From positions 1 through 64,000 of the forward strand of contig JADMKE010000004.1 of assembly GCA_018780035.1 (NCBI GenBank): a DNA stretch of 64,000 nucleotides, written 5' to 3'. The notes under the pieces were generated by a model. That model was not told the DNA's origin. It searched no databases and worked only from the letters and a program-made list of their open reading frames with translations. This DNA comes from Candidatus Sericytochromatia bacterium (GTDB lineage Bacteria > Cyanobacteriota > Sericytochromatia > UBA7694). This document shows positions 8,101 through 16,293 of this stretch, one piece after another (the stretch's first letter is position 1; each line of letters opens with the position of its first letter). The position numbers were made by a program, and so were the translations under genes.

Positions 8101-9051
8101 TCAGGAGTTGTACTGCCAAAATTTGAGCCCTGCGGATTTGCTGGCAAAGCAGATCAGCTGGTGGCGACCGTCTTTGCGGGCCAGGTTCAGGCGTTTGTCG
8201 GCCAATTGAATCAAACCACGGGCCGAGGTGGTCTCGGAGGTGCTGCACATGCCTACCACGACCTGCAGCAGGGGGTTGATGCGCACCAAAGCTTTGATAC
8301 AGCGGCCAAAGACATCGACGGCGGCTTCGGGGGGGGTATTGGGGAAATAAAACAGGATTTCAAAATTGTCCCAGCGCACGACCCAGTCCGTTTGACGAAG
8401 CAGGTTGCGCAGGGTTTTGCCTGCCATTGAGAGCAATTGGTTTTGTTCTTCGAGCGGCAACATGCGCACCATGGCGGCCAGGTCGTCCATGCCCATGACA
8501 GCGACCACACCAATTTCTTTCGAGCGGCTCAGGCGCTCGCTCTCTTCGCGAAAGCGCTCGTTAAAATACGAGCGTTTCCAGAGGCCTGTCATTTTGTCGC
8601 TGCTGGTGCGTTTTTCGACTTCGTCTTGCATTTCGGTGGCAAAACGGGCCAAGGTAAACTGGGGCAAGAGCACCTGGATATATTGCTCAGCCATTTGCTG
8701 CGAAACATCGTCTTTGAGTTGGACCAGCATCAGCCCCAGCATCTGGGTGCCAAGTTTGACCGACATGCTGTAACAATTTTCAAGATTGGGAATCGGCTGA
8801 AGCGCGTCGCTTTGGACCACGTCACCGCGTTTGAGCGATTGCACGTAGTCAGAAAAAATGCTTTCAGCATCGGGGGTGAGATAAATGGCGTCGTTGGTTT
8901 GGGTCCAATAGGTGGCCATTTCAATTTCGGGAACATTGACCGAATACAAATCGGAAATCTGTGTGGCGTTGTTTTTCCAGTCTGTGGTCAGGTGCAGCTT
9001 CGAGGAAATGCTAAAGAGGCGTTCCTTGTCAGCCTTTGTGAGTTTTGACAT
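8101..9051 (-). CDS. Degenerate GGDEF-domain protein
   Basis: 316 residues. The N-terminal half (about 1-165) is an uncharacterised sensor-like domain. The C-terminal half starts with SSDKMTGLWKRSYFNERF, a diguanylate-cyclase entry motif. The active-site loop is VRWDNFEILF instead of RxGGDEF, so cyclase activity is very unlikely; a binding or scaffolding role is an inference. The gene is 40 bp downstream of a roadblock protein and upstream of holB on the same strand. Start ATG 9051 was chosen from MSKLTKADKERLF. Confidence 0.75.
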   Translation of the reverse strand: MSKLTKADKERLFSISSKLHLTTDWKNNATQISDLYSVNVPEIEMATYWTQTNDAIYLTPDAESIFSDYVQSLKRGDVVQSDALQPIPNLENCYSMSVKLGTQMLGLMLVQLKDDVSQQMAEQYIQVLLPQFTLARFATEMQDEVEKRTSSDKMTGLWKRSYFNERFREESERLSRSKEIGVVAVMGMDDLAAMVRMLPLEEQNQLLSMAGKTLRNLLRQTDWVVRWDNFEILFYFPNTPPEAAVDVFGRCIKALVRINPLLQVVVGMCSTSETTSARGLIQLADKRLNLARKDGRHQLICFASKSAGLKFWQYNS

Positions 9052-9091
9052 GCGACATCTATTCTCCAGCTCTAGAGGGTTACGGGTGGGA

Positions 9092-9460
9092 TCAGGATTC
9101 CAACAGCGGGGTCAGTAGGCGAATGGTTTCTTTCATTTCAATCCTTAACAAACCCAGATTGATATTACTCCGGGCCATAACGGCCAGAATAAACAGGGAG
9201 GAAACCGACATGATCAGCTTTTCGTCACCCTGGCGCTCGATGATCAACTGTTGGATGCTTTCACCTTTAAGACCTGTCTTGGTACTGCGTTCGAAAGAGT
9301 GAATGGCGCGGGCGAACAGAGAGGCCAATTCCTCGGCGTTGTTCATTTCCGTGGATTCTTCTTTGGCAATCAGCAAACCATCGCGATCGACGACCACGCA
9401 GGCTTGCACGCCGTCCACGGATTTCAGATTATTCAAAATTTTGGTAATGGCCTGTAACAT
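9092..9460 (-). CDS. Roadblock/LC7 domain protein (MglB-like)
   Basis: 122 residues, essentially one roadblock domain: DGVQACVVVDRDGLLIA near residues 16-32, a central helix with ELASLFARAIHSFERS, and LIMSVSSLFILAVMARSNINLGLLRIEM. Roadblock proteins such as MglB act as dimers regulating small Ras-like GTPases in polarity and motility. No mglA-like GTPase gene is visible in the window. It is first of the minus-strand run that continues to the GGDEF and holB genes, behind a good promoter. Confidence 0.85.
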   Translation of the reverse strand: MLQAITKILNNLKSVDGVQACVVVDRDGLLIAKEESTEMNNAEELASLFARAIHSFERSTKTGLKGESIQQLIIERQGDEKLIMSVSSLFILAVMARSNINLGLLRIEMKETIRLLTPLLES

Positions 9461-9491
9461 TCGAATGCCTCACCGGTTTAAGTCTTAATTA

Positions 9492-9520
9492 ATATTAACT
9501 GAAGAGCTTGTAGGTATCAA
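9492..9520 (-). promoter_or_regulatory. Promoter for the roadblock operon
   Basis: Read on the minus strand, TTGATA (9520-9515) is followed after 17 bp by TAATAT (9497-9492), 32 bp before the roadblock ATG. Both hexamers are close to the sigma70 consensus. Confidence 0.6.
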
Positions 9521-9552
9521 CAGCCAGAGTCACAAAAGAGGGTTATTTTCTT

Positions 9553-10902
9553 TTATTTTCCGACACAGAAGCGATGAAAGACCCGATCGATCACCTCATC
9601 ATGCACCGCTGCGCCGATCATTTCACCAAAAGCGACGATCGCCTCTTTTAAATCGATGGCGATAAAATCTGCAGGCAAGCCGCTGAGCAAGGTCTCTCGG
9701 GCTTTGCCCAAAGCGACCTGAGAACGGGCCAGACACAGCTTGTGGCGTTCATTGATCGTCACTTTAAAGTCCAGGGGCTGGTTTTTTAAAATTTCCTCTT
9801 TGAGCAGTTCTTCCAAGTCCTCCAAGCCTTGTTTGGTCAAGGCAGCGACCTGGGCCTGAGGCAGATCAAATTCAGGTGGCAAGGCAGGGGGCGTTGCCAC
9901 TTGATCGATTTTATTCCAGACCACCACGGTCTTTTTCTGGGCTTGGGTGTGCAGCAATTCCCGGTCGTAGTCGGTGAGTCCCACCGTGGCATCGAGAATC
10001 AACAAGACGAGATCGGCACTTTCAAGGGCTTTGAGGCTGCGCTCAATGCCTATCTGCTCAATTTTATCCCCGGTCTGGCGCAAGCCAGCGGTGTCGACCA
10101 GACGCACAGGAATGCCCCCGAGTGAATAATCGTCTTCGACGGTGTCGCGGGTGGTGCCGGGAATTTCACTCACAATCGCGCGCTCATAGCGCAAAAGGCC
10201 ATTCAACAAGGTCGATTTGCCCACATTTGGTTGGCCGATCAGGGCCAATTGCAGCCCTTCTTTCCAGATCCGTCCGGCCTGATGGGTCGCCAAAAGGGCT
10301 TCAGCCTGGGCCAGGGCAGTCTCTATCGCCTGGGCCAATTCATCTTCGGGCACCGGGTCGACCTCATCGGGGAAGTCGATATTCGCCTCGATGGCGGCCA
10401 GGGCTTCCATCAATTGTTCGCGCAGGACCCGAATCGGGCCCGAAAGCTGTCCTTCGAGCTGGTGTGAGGCCTGAAACAGGGCTGGGTCGCTGCGGCTGTG
10501 GATCAGATCCATGATCGCTTCGGCCTGGGTCAGATCGAGTTTGCCATTGAGAAAGGCCCGCTGCGAAAACTCGCCAGGACTGGCGGGACGGGCCCCGCTC
10601 TGCAAACAGAGGTTGAGCACTGTGCGCAACAGATGTACACCGCCGTGGCAGTGAAACTCGACCACGTCTTCGCCGGTAAAACTATGCGGGGCCCGCATAT
10701 ACAAAAGCAGGGCCTGATCCAACGGTTGCCCAGATTCTGGGTGGCGGATCAGGCCCAAATGGGCGCGGTGACTCTGCGGTGTTGCGACCCCTGCAAACAG
10801 GCCCTGGGCAATGGCCAGGGCCTGGGGGCCACTCAAGCGAACAATCCCAATTGCGCCAGCCCCAACAGGGGTAGAGATGGCGGCAATGGTATCGTCAAGC
10901 AT
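9553..10902 (-). CDS. mnmE: tRNA modification GTPase MnmE (TrmE)
   Basis: 449 residues, full length. The N-terminal folate-binding domain begins DTIAAISTPVGAGAIGIVRLSG. The G domain has GQPNVGKST (G1), DTAGLR (G3) and NKID (G4), and the C-terminus is FCVGK with the conserved Cys. With MnmG it makes the cmnm5/nm5 modification at U34 of certain tRNAs. It is last gene of the rpmH-rnpA-yidD-yidC-khpB-mnmE block, 5 bp after khpB. Confidence 0.97.
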   Translation of the reverse strand: MLDDTIAAISTPVGAGAIGIVRLSGPQALAIAQGLFAGVATPQSHRAHLGLIRHPESGQPLDQALLLYMRAPHSFTGEDVVEFHCHGGVHLLRTVLNLCLQSGARPASPGEFSQRAFLNGKLDLTQAEAIMDLIHSRSDPALFQASHQLEGQLSGPIRVLREQLMEALAAIEANIDFPDEVDPVPEDELAQAIETALAQAEALLATHQAGRIWKEGLQLALIGQPNVGKSTLLNGLLRYERAIVSEIPGTTRDTVEDDYSLGGIPVRLVDTAGLRQTGDKIEQIGIERSLKALESADLVLLILDATVGLTDYDRELLHTQAQKKTVVVWNKIDQVATPPALPPEFDLPQAQVAALTKQGLEDLEELLKEEILKNQPLDFKVTINERHKLCLARSQVALGKARETLLSGLPADFIAIDLKEAIVAFGEMIGAAVHDEVIDRVFHRFCVGK

Positions 10903-10907
10903 CGCCC

Positions 10908-11633
10908 TTAATTGTTGTTGCTGTTGTAATAACGGCTGTGACGGTTATAGCGGTAGCGATTGCCGCCACCACCACTGTTGCCAGTGCGGGCGGGGCGCTC
11001 AGCATAATCTGCGCGTTTGAGCGAGATCACGACCCGGCGATTGGGTTCAACCCCGACGCTGGAGGAAGACAATTCAGGGAAGGGTTTGATCGCTTCGTGA
11101 ATGATCTTGCGGTCGCGGGCATCCATGGGCTTCAGGGTCACACGGCGGCGGCGGCGCAGCACGCGGTCGGCCAATTGTTCGGCAATTTTGACCAGGTATT
11201 CTTTGTGGCGCTCGCGGTAATTGGCCACGTCCAGCACCAGATTGGTGTCTTTGGAGTTGACGATCAATTGCAGCATATACTGCAGGGCGTCGAGGGTTTG
11301 ACCCTGACGGCCAATCAAGACCCCGGCGTCGTCGCTGAGGATGTTGATATAGATCGTGCGGTCGCTGCGTTTGTATTCGAGTTCGAGCTGGGCATCAATT
11401 TCCAAGGCATCGAGCATTTTTTTCAGAGATTCGCGGGCCAGGCCCACTTCATCCGGATTTTTGAGCCAAACACGCACAACTGCGGGCTTGGGATCCATGT
11501 CTTCGTCCCCTGGTTCGCCGGCTTCGAGCACTTCGTACTCGATGGAATCAGAGTCCACTTCTAACTCTTCCAGCGCATACTGAAGAGCCTCATCAACGGT
11601 TTCACCCTCTTTTTCAATTGCATCCAATTGCAT
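10908..11633 (-). CDS. khpB: RNA-binding protein KhpB (Jag/EloR/SpoIIIJ-associated)
   Basis: 241 residues in the Jag order: N-terminal Jag-N (EKEGETVDEALQYALEEL, about 6-23), an acidic linker, KH domain (about 110-150, IGRQGQTLDALQYML with the GxxG-type loop GRQG), R3H domain (about 165-215, RKIIHEAIKPFPELSSSS) and a Gly/Asn/Tyr/Arg-rich tail. The family binds RNA and affects cell elongation in Gram-positives. It lies between yidC and mnmE, the usual neighbours. Confidence 0.95.
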   Translation of the reverse strand: MQLDAIEKEGETVDEALQYALEELEVDSDSIEYEVLEAGEPGDEDMDPKPAVVRVWLKNPDEVGLARESLKKMLDALEIDAQLELEYKRSDRTIYINILSDDAGVLIGRQGQTLDALQYMLQLIVNSKDTNLVLDVANYRERHKEYLVKIAEQLADRVLRRRRRVTLKPMDARDRKIIHEAIKPFPELSSSSVGVEPNRRVVISLKRADYAERPARTGNSGGGGNRYRYNRHSRYYNSNNN

Positions 11634-11654
11634 GGCATCTACCTCAAAGGAATT

Positions 11655-12503
11655 TTATTTGCGTTTCTTTTTTTTGGCGCTTTTTTTGACTTTGTATTTA
11701 TTGCCTGCGACGGCAGACAATGTTTCGCCTTTGTCATCATTTTCAACGTCTTCTTCGGCTTTGTCCAGAGCGGCGACGGGAGCGCCACCTGCTGCCACCA
11801 ATTTGGCTTCACGGGACGCACTTTGGGCGTTTAAGAAGCCGTATTGGGCGATGGTGATCAGATTGGAGATCACCAGATAGACAAAGACACCCGAAGGCAC
11901 GGGGAAAAACAAAAACATGGCAGTAATAATCACTGGCATGGCCGCCATCGAGCGCTGCATGGCGGCTTGCTGGGGATCTTCGGGCACCCCCGGTGGGGTC
12001 ATGATTCTTTGCTGGTACCAAGTCGTAATCCCGAACATGGCGACCATAAAGAGATTGTCAAAATACGGGGTATTGCCGTGCATCACGCCAATTTTGGCCA
12101 AGTCGTCCATGAATAAAAACGACTTGTGCCCGCTGCTTTCGAGCATTTTTTTGAACTGGGGACCAATCAAAGAGGCATAAAGCGCAATCAAAAAGGGCAT
12201 CTGGATCAACATCGGCAGACAGCCGCCGAGGGGGTTGACCTTGTTTTCCCGGTAGAGCATCATCATCTGTTTGTTCAGCTCTTCGGGTTTGCCGCGATAG
12301 CGCTCCTGAATCTTTTTCAGCTTGGGCTGAATTTTCTGCATCGCTTTCATTGAATAATAGGACTGTACCGTTAAAGGCATCAGCACCATTTTAATGATCA
12401 CGGTCAGCAGCACAATCGCCCAGCCGTAGTTGCCGGTAATGGAATAACAGGTTTCCACGATGGGCAACATCATTTTTGCTACGAGAAAATCAATCGGGTT
12501 CAT
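11655..12503 (-). CDS. yidC: Membrane protein insertase YidC/OxaA
   Basis: 282 residues, short form lacking the large periplasmic P1 domain of proteobacterial YidC. Conserved core: YGWAIVLLTVIIKMVLMPLT, MKAMQKIQPKLKKIQERY, NPLGGCLPMLIQMPFLIALY, and later membrane helices at MPVIITAMFLFFPVPSGVFVYLVISNLI. It ends in a Lys-rich cytosolic tail (KYKVKKSAKKKKRK), which in other bacteria helps ribosome contact. It inserts membrane proteins with or without SecYEG. It is 16 bp downstream of yidD and 21 bp upstream of khpB. Confidence 0.95.
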   Translation of the reverse strand: MNPIDFLVAKMMLPIVETCYSITGNYGWAIVLLTVIIKMVLMPLTVQSYYSMKAMQKIQPKLKKIQERYRGKPEELNKQMMMLYRENKVNPLGGCLPMLIQMPFLIALYASLIGPQFKKMLESSGHKSFLFMDDLAKIGVMHGNTPYFDNLFMVAMFGITTWYQQRIMTPPGVPEDPQQAAMQRSMAAMPVIITAMFLFFPVPSGVFVYLVISNLITIAQYGFLNAQSASREAKLVAAGGAPVAALDKAEEDVENDDKGETLSAVAGNKYKVKKSAKKKKRK

Positions 12504-12519
12504 TCGGTTTTCCTAATAT

Positions 12520-12777
12520 CTAGATCTCGGACTGACACCTGTGGGGCCGCTTGTTTACTGGGTCTGCCGGGTTTACGGGATCATAGCCCCCGGGGTGAAA
12601 GGGGTGGCATTTTCCCAAACGTTTGAGACTGAGCCAACTTCCTTTGAGGGAACCATGGGTTTGCAGGGCCTCAACGGCATACTGCGAACAACTGGGGTAA
12701 AAACGGCAAACGGGCGGGCGCAGGGGACGGGTCCATTGGTAAATTTTAATCAGACGCACAAGCAGGCGTACCAGCAT
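12520..12777 (-). CDS. yidD: Membrane protein insertion efficiency factor YidD
   Basis: 85 residues from ATG 12777 (MLVRLLVRLIKIYQ). The family core is PPVCRFYPSCSQYAVEAL followed by GKCHPFHPGGYDPV. The frame is open to 12915 but the upstream part overlaps rnpA and is non-homologous. The start lies 32 bp inside the rnpA 3' end, a common overlap for this pair. YidD is a small amphipathic protein assisting YidC. Confidence 0.95.
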   Translation of the reverse strand: MLVRLLVRLIKIYQWTRPLRPPVCRFYPSCSQYAVEALQTHGSLKGSWLSLKRLGKCHPFHPGGYDPVNPADPVNKRPHRCQSEI

Positions 12778-13123
12778 TTTTGCTTGAATACACTCCAGCC
12801 TCGCCCAAAAGGCGTTTGATCTGAATTTGAATTTCATCAAAACTGGCGTTGAGAATGGCGTCTTGGGCGACAAACAGCAAAAACACCCCCCGGTTGACCT
12901 GGGGGTAAAAAACACGATAAGCGGAACGCAACCGCCGTTTGATGCGATTGCGTTCCGTGGCTTTTTTGCTGATGCGCTTGCTGACGGTAAACCCGACTAA
13001 CCTGCGTTCATCTGGTGCAGGAGCCACGATGAGACGAAGAAGCCGTGAGCGCAAAGACTTTCCCGCTTTTTGCAGGTGAGAAAAATCATTGCGCCGACAG
13101 AGGCGTTCTTCACGAGGCAACAT
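12746..13123 (-). CDS. rnpA: Ribonuclease P protein component
   Basis: 125 residues. Recognised by REERLCRRNDFSHLQKAGKS at the N-terminus, VGFTVSKRISKKATERNRIKRRLR (the RNR signature) and VFLLFVAQDAI. It binds the RNase P RNA and helps cut 5' leaders from pre-tRNAs. The last ten codons overlap yidD. Confidence 0.97.
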   Translation of the reverse strand: MLPREERLCRRNDFSHLQKAGKSLRSRLLRLIVAPAPDERRLVGFTVSKRISKKATERNRIKRRLRSAYRVFYPQVNRGVFLLFVAQDAILNASFDEIQIQIKRLLGEAGVYSSKNAGTPACASD

Positions 13124-13143
13124 CGTTGCGCTCCCGAATCAGG

Positions 13144-13278
13144 CTAAGCAGCCAGCCGTTTCCTGCCCTTGCGACGACGGGCACTCAGTACACGACGTCC
13201 GCCAACAGTACTCATTCTGACGCGAAACCCGTGTGTTTTATGTCTTTTCCGTTTGTTTGGCTGAAATGTACGCTTCAC
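13144..13278 (-). CDS. rpmH: 50S ribosomal protein L34
   Basis: 44 residues read directly on the minus strand: (M)[20 protein letters not shown], then [20 protein letters not shown] and LAA, ending TAG at 13146-13144. The length and sequence are typical of L34. The start is GTG at 13278, with GGAAGGA about 10 bp upstream; no in-frame ATG gives the expected N-terminus. It is first gene of the rnpA-yidD-yidC-khpB-mnmE block, 20 bp before rnpA. Confidence 0.96.
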   Translation of the reverse strand: MKRTFQPNKRKRHKTHGFRVRMSTVGGRRVLSARRRKGRKRLAA

Positions 13279-13691
13279 AGTTCGCTGGTCCTTCCGAAAA
13301 AATCTTTAAGCTTTTTAAAAAATAGGGGGAAGAGAGACCCATTAAGAGGGGCTTTCTTCAATAATATGTAGAGACCTGGGGCGTAAGAGGATTTCCTGGC
13401 TTGGGCCGGTTATCTCGTTGCGGGGGCGCGGATCTCCGGGTGGAGAAAGGGCCCAACTGTACGCGGAGTAAAAATCTGCGGAAGCAGGTTTCTAACATAC
13501 AGCTAACAGTCTAACATACTTGCAAAAGGATCCATATTACTTCGCTTTGATTGCTTTGCAAACAGGGGGTTAAAGCCTGTGCCTGTCAGAAAAATTAGCC
13601 AAAAAATAAACTGGGGATAATCTTTTTTGCGTCAGAAAACGGGGTTTGCAACGGATAAAAACCTATCCATATGATTGCGTAGAGGTTCTTT
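13279..13691. other. 413-bp intergenic region upstream of rpmH
   Basis: No gene is seen. The region separates the divergent rpmH block and the clostripain-like gene. It holds the rpmH leader with its SD, an A/T-rich stretch near 13590-13640, and two sequences one or two bases off a DnaA box (TTATCCCCA read on the minus strand near 13613-13621, TTATCCGTT near 13651-13659). A dnaA/oriC often lies next to rpmH in bacteria, but no dnaA gene is present here. Confidence 0.4.
13646..13675 (+). promoter_or_regulatory. Candidate promoter of the clostripain-like gene
   Basis: TTGCAA (13646-13651), 18-bp spacer, TATGAT (13670-13675), 17 bp before the ATG whose SD is AGAGG. The very short leader makes it less certain. 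Confidence 0.35.
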
Positions 13692-15080
13692 ATGTCCGTC
13701 TTGAAATCCCTGTCTGCTGTCTTGGCCAGCGCCTTATTCCTGGCTTCTTGCGCTGCCAGCCCACTGGTCTCTCCCCTGCAACCGGGCCGCGCTCTATCAT
13801 CCCCTTTGCAGGCCCTCAGTCAGTCCGCTTTTTCTGCCGGGGCCTACCAAAACTTTCAGGCCCAGCCCCAATTGCCCGTTGGCAAAGAACCCCGCAAAGC
13901 CGTTAAACTCACATATATGATGGCCGATGACGAAGGCCACCAAAGCCCCTGGTCGCGCCAAATGTTGGAAATGATGGACGATCTGCCCCAAAACCAGGTC
14001 TACAATCTGGTCTTTCGCGATGGCAATCAAATGGGGGACAGCCGCTTGTATTATCTGCAAGAGGCAGATACCGATCCCAAAACCGTCCGCGCGCCCCAAA
14101 GCGTTTTGGCACCGGGGGTGGGCGAAGTACAGTCCAACAATCCCGCTGTTTTTTCTGAGGTACTCAAATGGAGCCTCGATCGCTATCCCGCCCAATACAA
14201 ATACCTGCAGATCTACACCCACGGCGGTGGCCTGATGGGGATCGGCACCGACAAGGTACAGACCGCCCCCAGCGGTCAGATTTTGCCCGCAACACAGCAA
14301 CAAAAGATGTTAACGCCCGCTCTGCTCAATGGTGCCATGCGCCAAGCCCTGCGGGGCCGCAAACTCGATCTGGTGTATTTCCGCGCCTGTTTGATGGGCA
14401 ATCTCGAAGCGCTGTATGAACTCACTGGCACCGTCGATTACGCCCTGGCCTCGGAAGATGTCTCCTATTCGGTCGAAAATTCGAATATCACCATGACCCG
14501 CATGTTTGACGACATGGCTGGCCAAGGCGTGGCTCCGCGTGAGATTGCCCGCCAATTGGCGATCCAGGCCAATGCCAAAAATGGCGGCAAGCGCCAAGGT
14601 TATACCACCTTGGCGGCCTTTGACCTCAATCAACTCGGCGGTCTCAAAACAGCTGTGAATCAATTGGCCAACGTCCTCAAAGCCAAAATGCCGACCCATG
14701 GCGCTCAGATCCGTGCAGTCTATCTCTCGGTGCCGGGCTTTAAAGAAAACAACGAAGGTTATTTCCTGCGCGATTTTTGGGCCTTTGGCTCGGCCCTCTT
14801 GGAGCAAATCAACGATCCCCAAATCGAAGCGGCGGTTTTAAATGCCCGCCGGGCCCAAGAAGCGGCCACGATTCATGCCCGCGATAGCTTTGGCGCCAAG
14901 GCCAACGGGCTCTCGATCTTGATGCCCCCCGGCACGGCCCTGGCCGAAGACAAATACCGCAATTACCTGCTCAAAACCTACCAAGAGACCCGCTTTGCCC
15001 GCGAAAGTGCCTGGGATGACTTCTTGCTGGCACTCTCAGACTTTATGCGCAGCACTCCGGCTCCAGTGTTTGAGGATTAG
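13692..15080 (+). CDS. Clostripain-like (C11) cysteine peptidase, lipoprotein
   Basis: 462 residues. The signal peptide ends LASC (Cys20 lipidated). The C11 fold is seen from about residue 72 (VKLTYMMADDEG) with the catalytic pair His177 in IYTHGGG and Cys233 in FRACLMGNLEALYEL, followed by ASEDVSYS. The C-terminal part has DSFGAKANGLSILMPPG, typical of the family. C11 enzymes cleave after Arg or Lys and often need self-processing. It is expected on the periplasmic or surface side of the envelope. It ends 3 bp from the convergent DUF2214 gene. Confidence 0.9.
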   Translation: MSVLKSLSAVLASALFLASCAASPLVSPLQPGRALSSPLQALSQSAFSAGAYQNFQAQPQLPVGKEPRKAVKLTYMMADDEGHQSPWSRQMLEMMDDLPQNQVYNLVFRDGNQMGDSRLYYLQEADTDPKTVRAPQSVLAPGVGEVQSNNPAVFSEVLKWSLDRYPAQYKYLQIYTHGGGLMGIGTDKVQTAPSGQILPATQQQKMLTPALLNGAMRQALRGRKLDLVYFRACLMGNLEALYELTGTVDYALASEDVSYSVENSNITMTRMFDDMAGQGVAPREIARQLAIQANAKNGGKRQGYTTLAAFDLNQLGGLKTAVNQLANVLKAKMPTHGAQIRAVYLSVPGFKENNEGYFLRDFWAFGSALLEQINDPQIEAAVLNARRAQEAATIHARDSFGAKANGLSILMPPGTALAEDKYRNYLLKTYQETRFARESAWDDFLLALSDFMRSTPAPVFED

Positions 15081-15083
15081 GGG

Positions 15084-15560
15084 TTAGGTGCCTGGGTATT
15101 GCCAGCCGTGGGCCATCAGGGCGGCGACAAAGACAATGCTGACGGTGAGACCGGCTTCGATTCGGCTGAATAGGGCATAGCGTTGCAGCAGGGCCACGGG
15201 GGGCTGCCAGGGTTGTTTGGCTGATTGTATGCGGGCTTTGATCAAGGTGAGCATGGGCGGCAGCTCCAGCGCAAAGATCAGGCCAAAGAGCGCCATCTTG
15301 ACCCAGAAGACACCGTAGCTCAGGTACCAGAGGGTGGGTTTTTCGAGCCCGCCCAAGAGCCGCCAGAGGCCGCTGCCAATCCAGAACAGGGCTGCCAGGC
15401 CCCAGAGATTGTCCCCCAAGAAGAGCCGGGCCCGCCATTGGGGGTTGTCGGGGTCTTTGGCCAATTCAGAAAATGCCACAGCCCGCAAGACAATGCCTCC
15501 CAGACCCAAAGCCAGGCTGAGCAGGTGCAGGGCGCTGGCCAAAGCGGGCCAGAATGTCAT
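15084..15560 (-). CDS. DUF2214-like integral membrane protein
   Basis: 158 residues with four predicted membrane helices (about 7-27, 46-68, 82-105, 133-152). It resembles DUF2214: LHLLSLALGLGGIVLRAVAF, LFLGDNLWGLAALFWIGSGLWRLLGG, and the short FWVKMALFGLIFALELPPML. No catalytic role is known. It is divergent from padR with two palindromic operators in between, so it is the likely target of that repressor. Confidence 0.7.
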   Translation of the reverse strand: MTFWPALASALHLLSLALGLGGIVLRAVAFSELAKDPDNPQWRARLFLGDNLWGLAALFWIGSGLWRLLGGLEKPTLWYLSYGVFWVKMALFGLIFALELPPMLTLIKARIQSAKQPWQPPVALLQRYALFSRIEAGLTVSIVFVAALMAHGWQYPGT

Positions 15561-15600
15561 GGTGTTTTACCTCTGTTGTGATCTGGATTGAAGGAAAGTA

Positions 15601-15618
15601 TATGCAACAAGTTGCATA
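15601..15618. promoter_or_regulatory. Operator 1 of the PadR/DUF2214 intergenic region
   Basis: TATGCAAC-AA-GTTGCATA, two perfect 8-bp half sites around a 2-bp centre. It lies 41 bp before the DUF2214 start. Confidence 0.75.
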
Positions 15619-15635
15619 GTGTTATACTGATTCTA

Positions 15636-15653
15636 TATGCAACTTGTTGCATA
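15636..15653. promoter_or_regulatory. Operator 2 of the PadR/DUF2214 intergenic region
   Basis: TATGCAAC-TT-GTTGCATA, the exact reverse complement of operator 1, with centres 35 bp apart. ATGCAAC...GTTGCAT dyads are typical of PadR-family sites. A possible padR -35 (TTGCAT, 15612) and -10 (TATATG, 15634) overlap the two operators. Confidence 0.75.
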
Positions 15654-15684
15654 AGTCAAGTCTCAGCCGCGCAAGGAGAAAACC

Positions 15685-16221
15685 ATGTCTTTGTCCCACG
15701 CCCTTTTGGCCGCGCTCAGCCAGCAATGTGCCACGGGTTATGAATTGGCCCAGCATTTTGATGGCTGCCTGGGCCATTTCTGGAAGGCCAGCCACCAGCA
15801 AATTTACAGGGATTTGGCCAAACTCGAAGCCCAAGGCCAGGTGCAACACGAGGTCATGCCCCAGGTGGGCAAACCCGAGCGCAAGCTTTACCAAATCACC
15901 CCCTTGGGGCTGGGTGAACTCCAGCGCTGGATTGCCAGCCCTGCCGACCCCTCCCCGATCCGCGATGCCCTTTTGGTCAAGCTCTATGCCGGCAATTGCG
16001 TTGAGCCCGCCGTCCTCTTGGCTGAATTGGCCCAGCAGCGCGCCCAACACGCCAACCGGCTGGAGATGTATCAGGCGATTGAAAGCCAGTATTTTGCCGA
16101 CCCCGCCAGCTTGGCTTATGCCCAGCGCCTGATCTGGCTGACCCTGCAAGCGGGCCTGATGTATGAGCAGCAGCGCTTGGCCTGGTGTGATTTGGCCCTG
16201 AAGGAGATAAATAGGTGTTAG
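15685..16221 (+). CDS. PadR family transcriptional regulator
   Basis: 178 residues. The winged-helix domain (about 3-80) shows LSHALLAALSQQCATGYELAQ, HQQIYRDLAKLEAQGQVQHE and KLYQITPLGLGELQRW. A C-terminal helical dimerisation domain (about 90-178) follows. It is a likely autorepressor: two identical dyads lie just upstream, between it and the divergent membrane-protein gene. The ATG has AAGGAG 7 bp upstream. The ligand cannot be inferred. Confidence 0.9.
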   Translation: MSLSHALLAALSQQCATGYELAQHFDGCLGHFWKASHQQIYRDLAKLEAQGQVQHEVMPQVGKPERKLYQITPLGLGELQRWIASPADPSPIRDALLVKLYAGNCVEPAVLLAELAQQRAQHANRLEMYQAIESQYFADPASLAYAQRLIWLTLQAGLMYEQQRLAWCDLALKEINRC

Positions 16222-16293
16222 CGGTTACTGCTTTTAAATTCCCGCTGTGTTAAACTCTCGAAAAAAGCCGCTCTTGCCGGGTATAATCAAAAT

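Noticed and set aside
12777..12915. Extended yidD start
   Set aside because: The upstream frame is read from the rnpA region and has no homology; ATG 12777 gives the usual YidD length.
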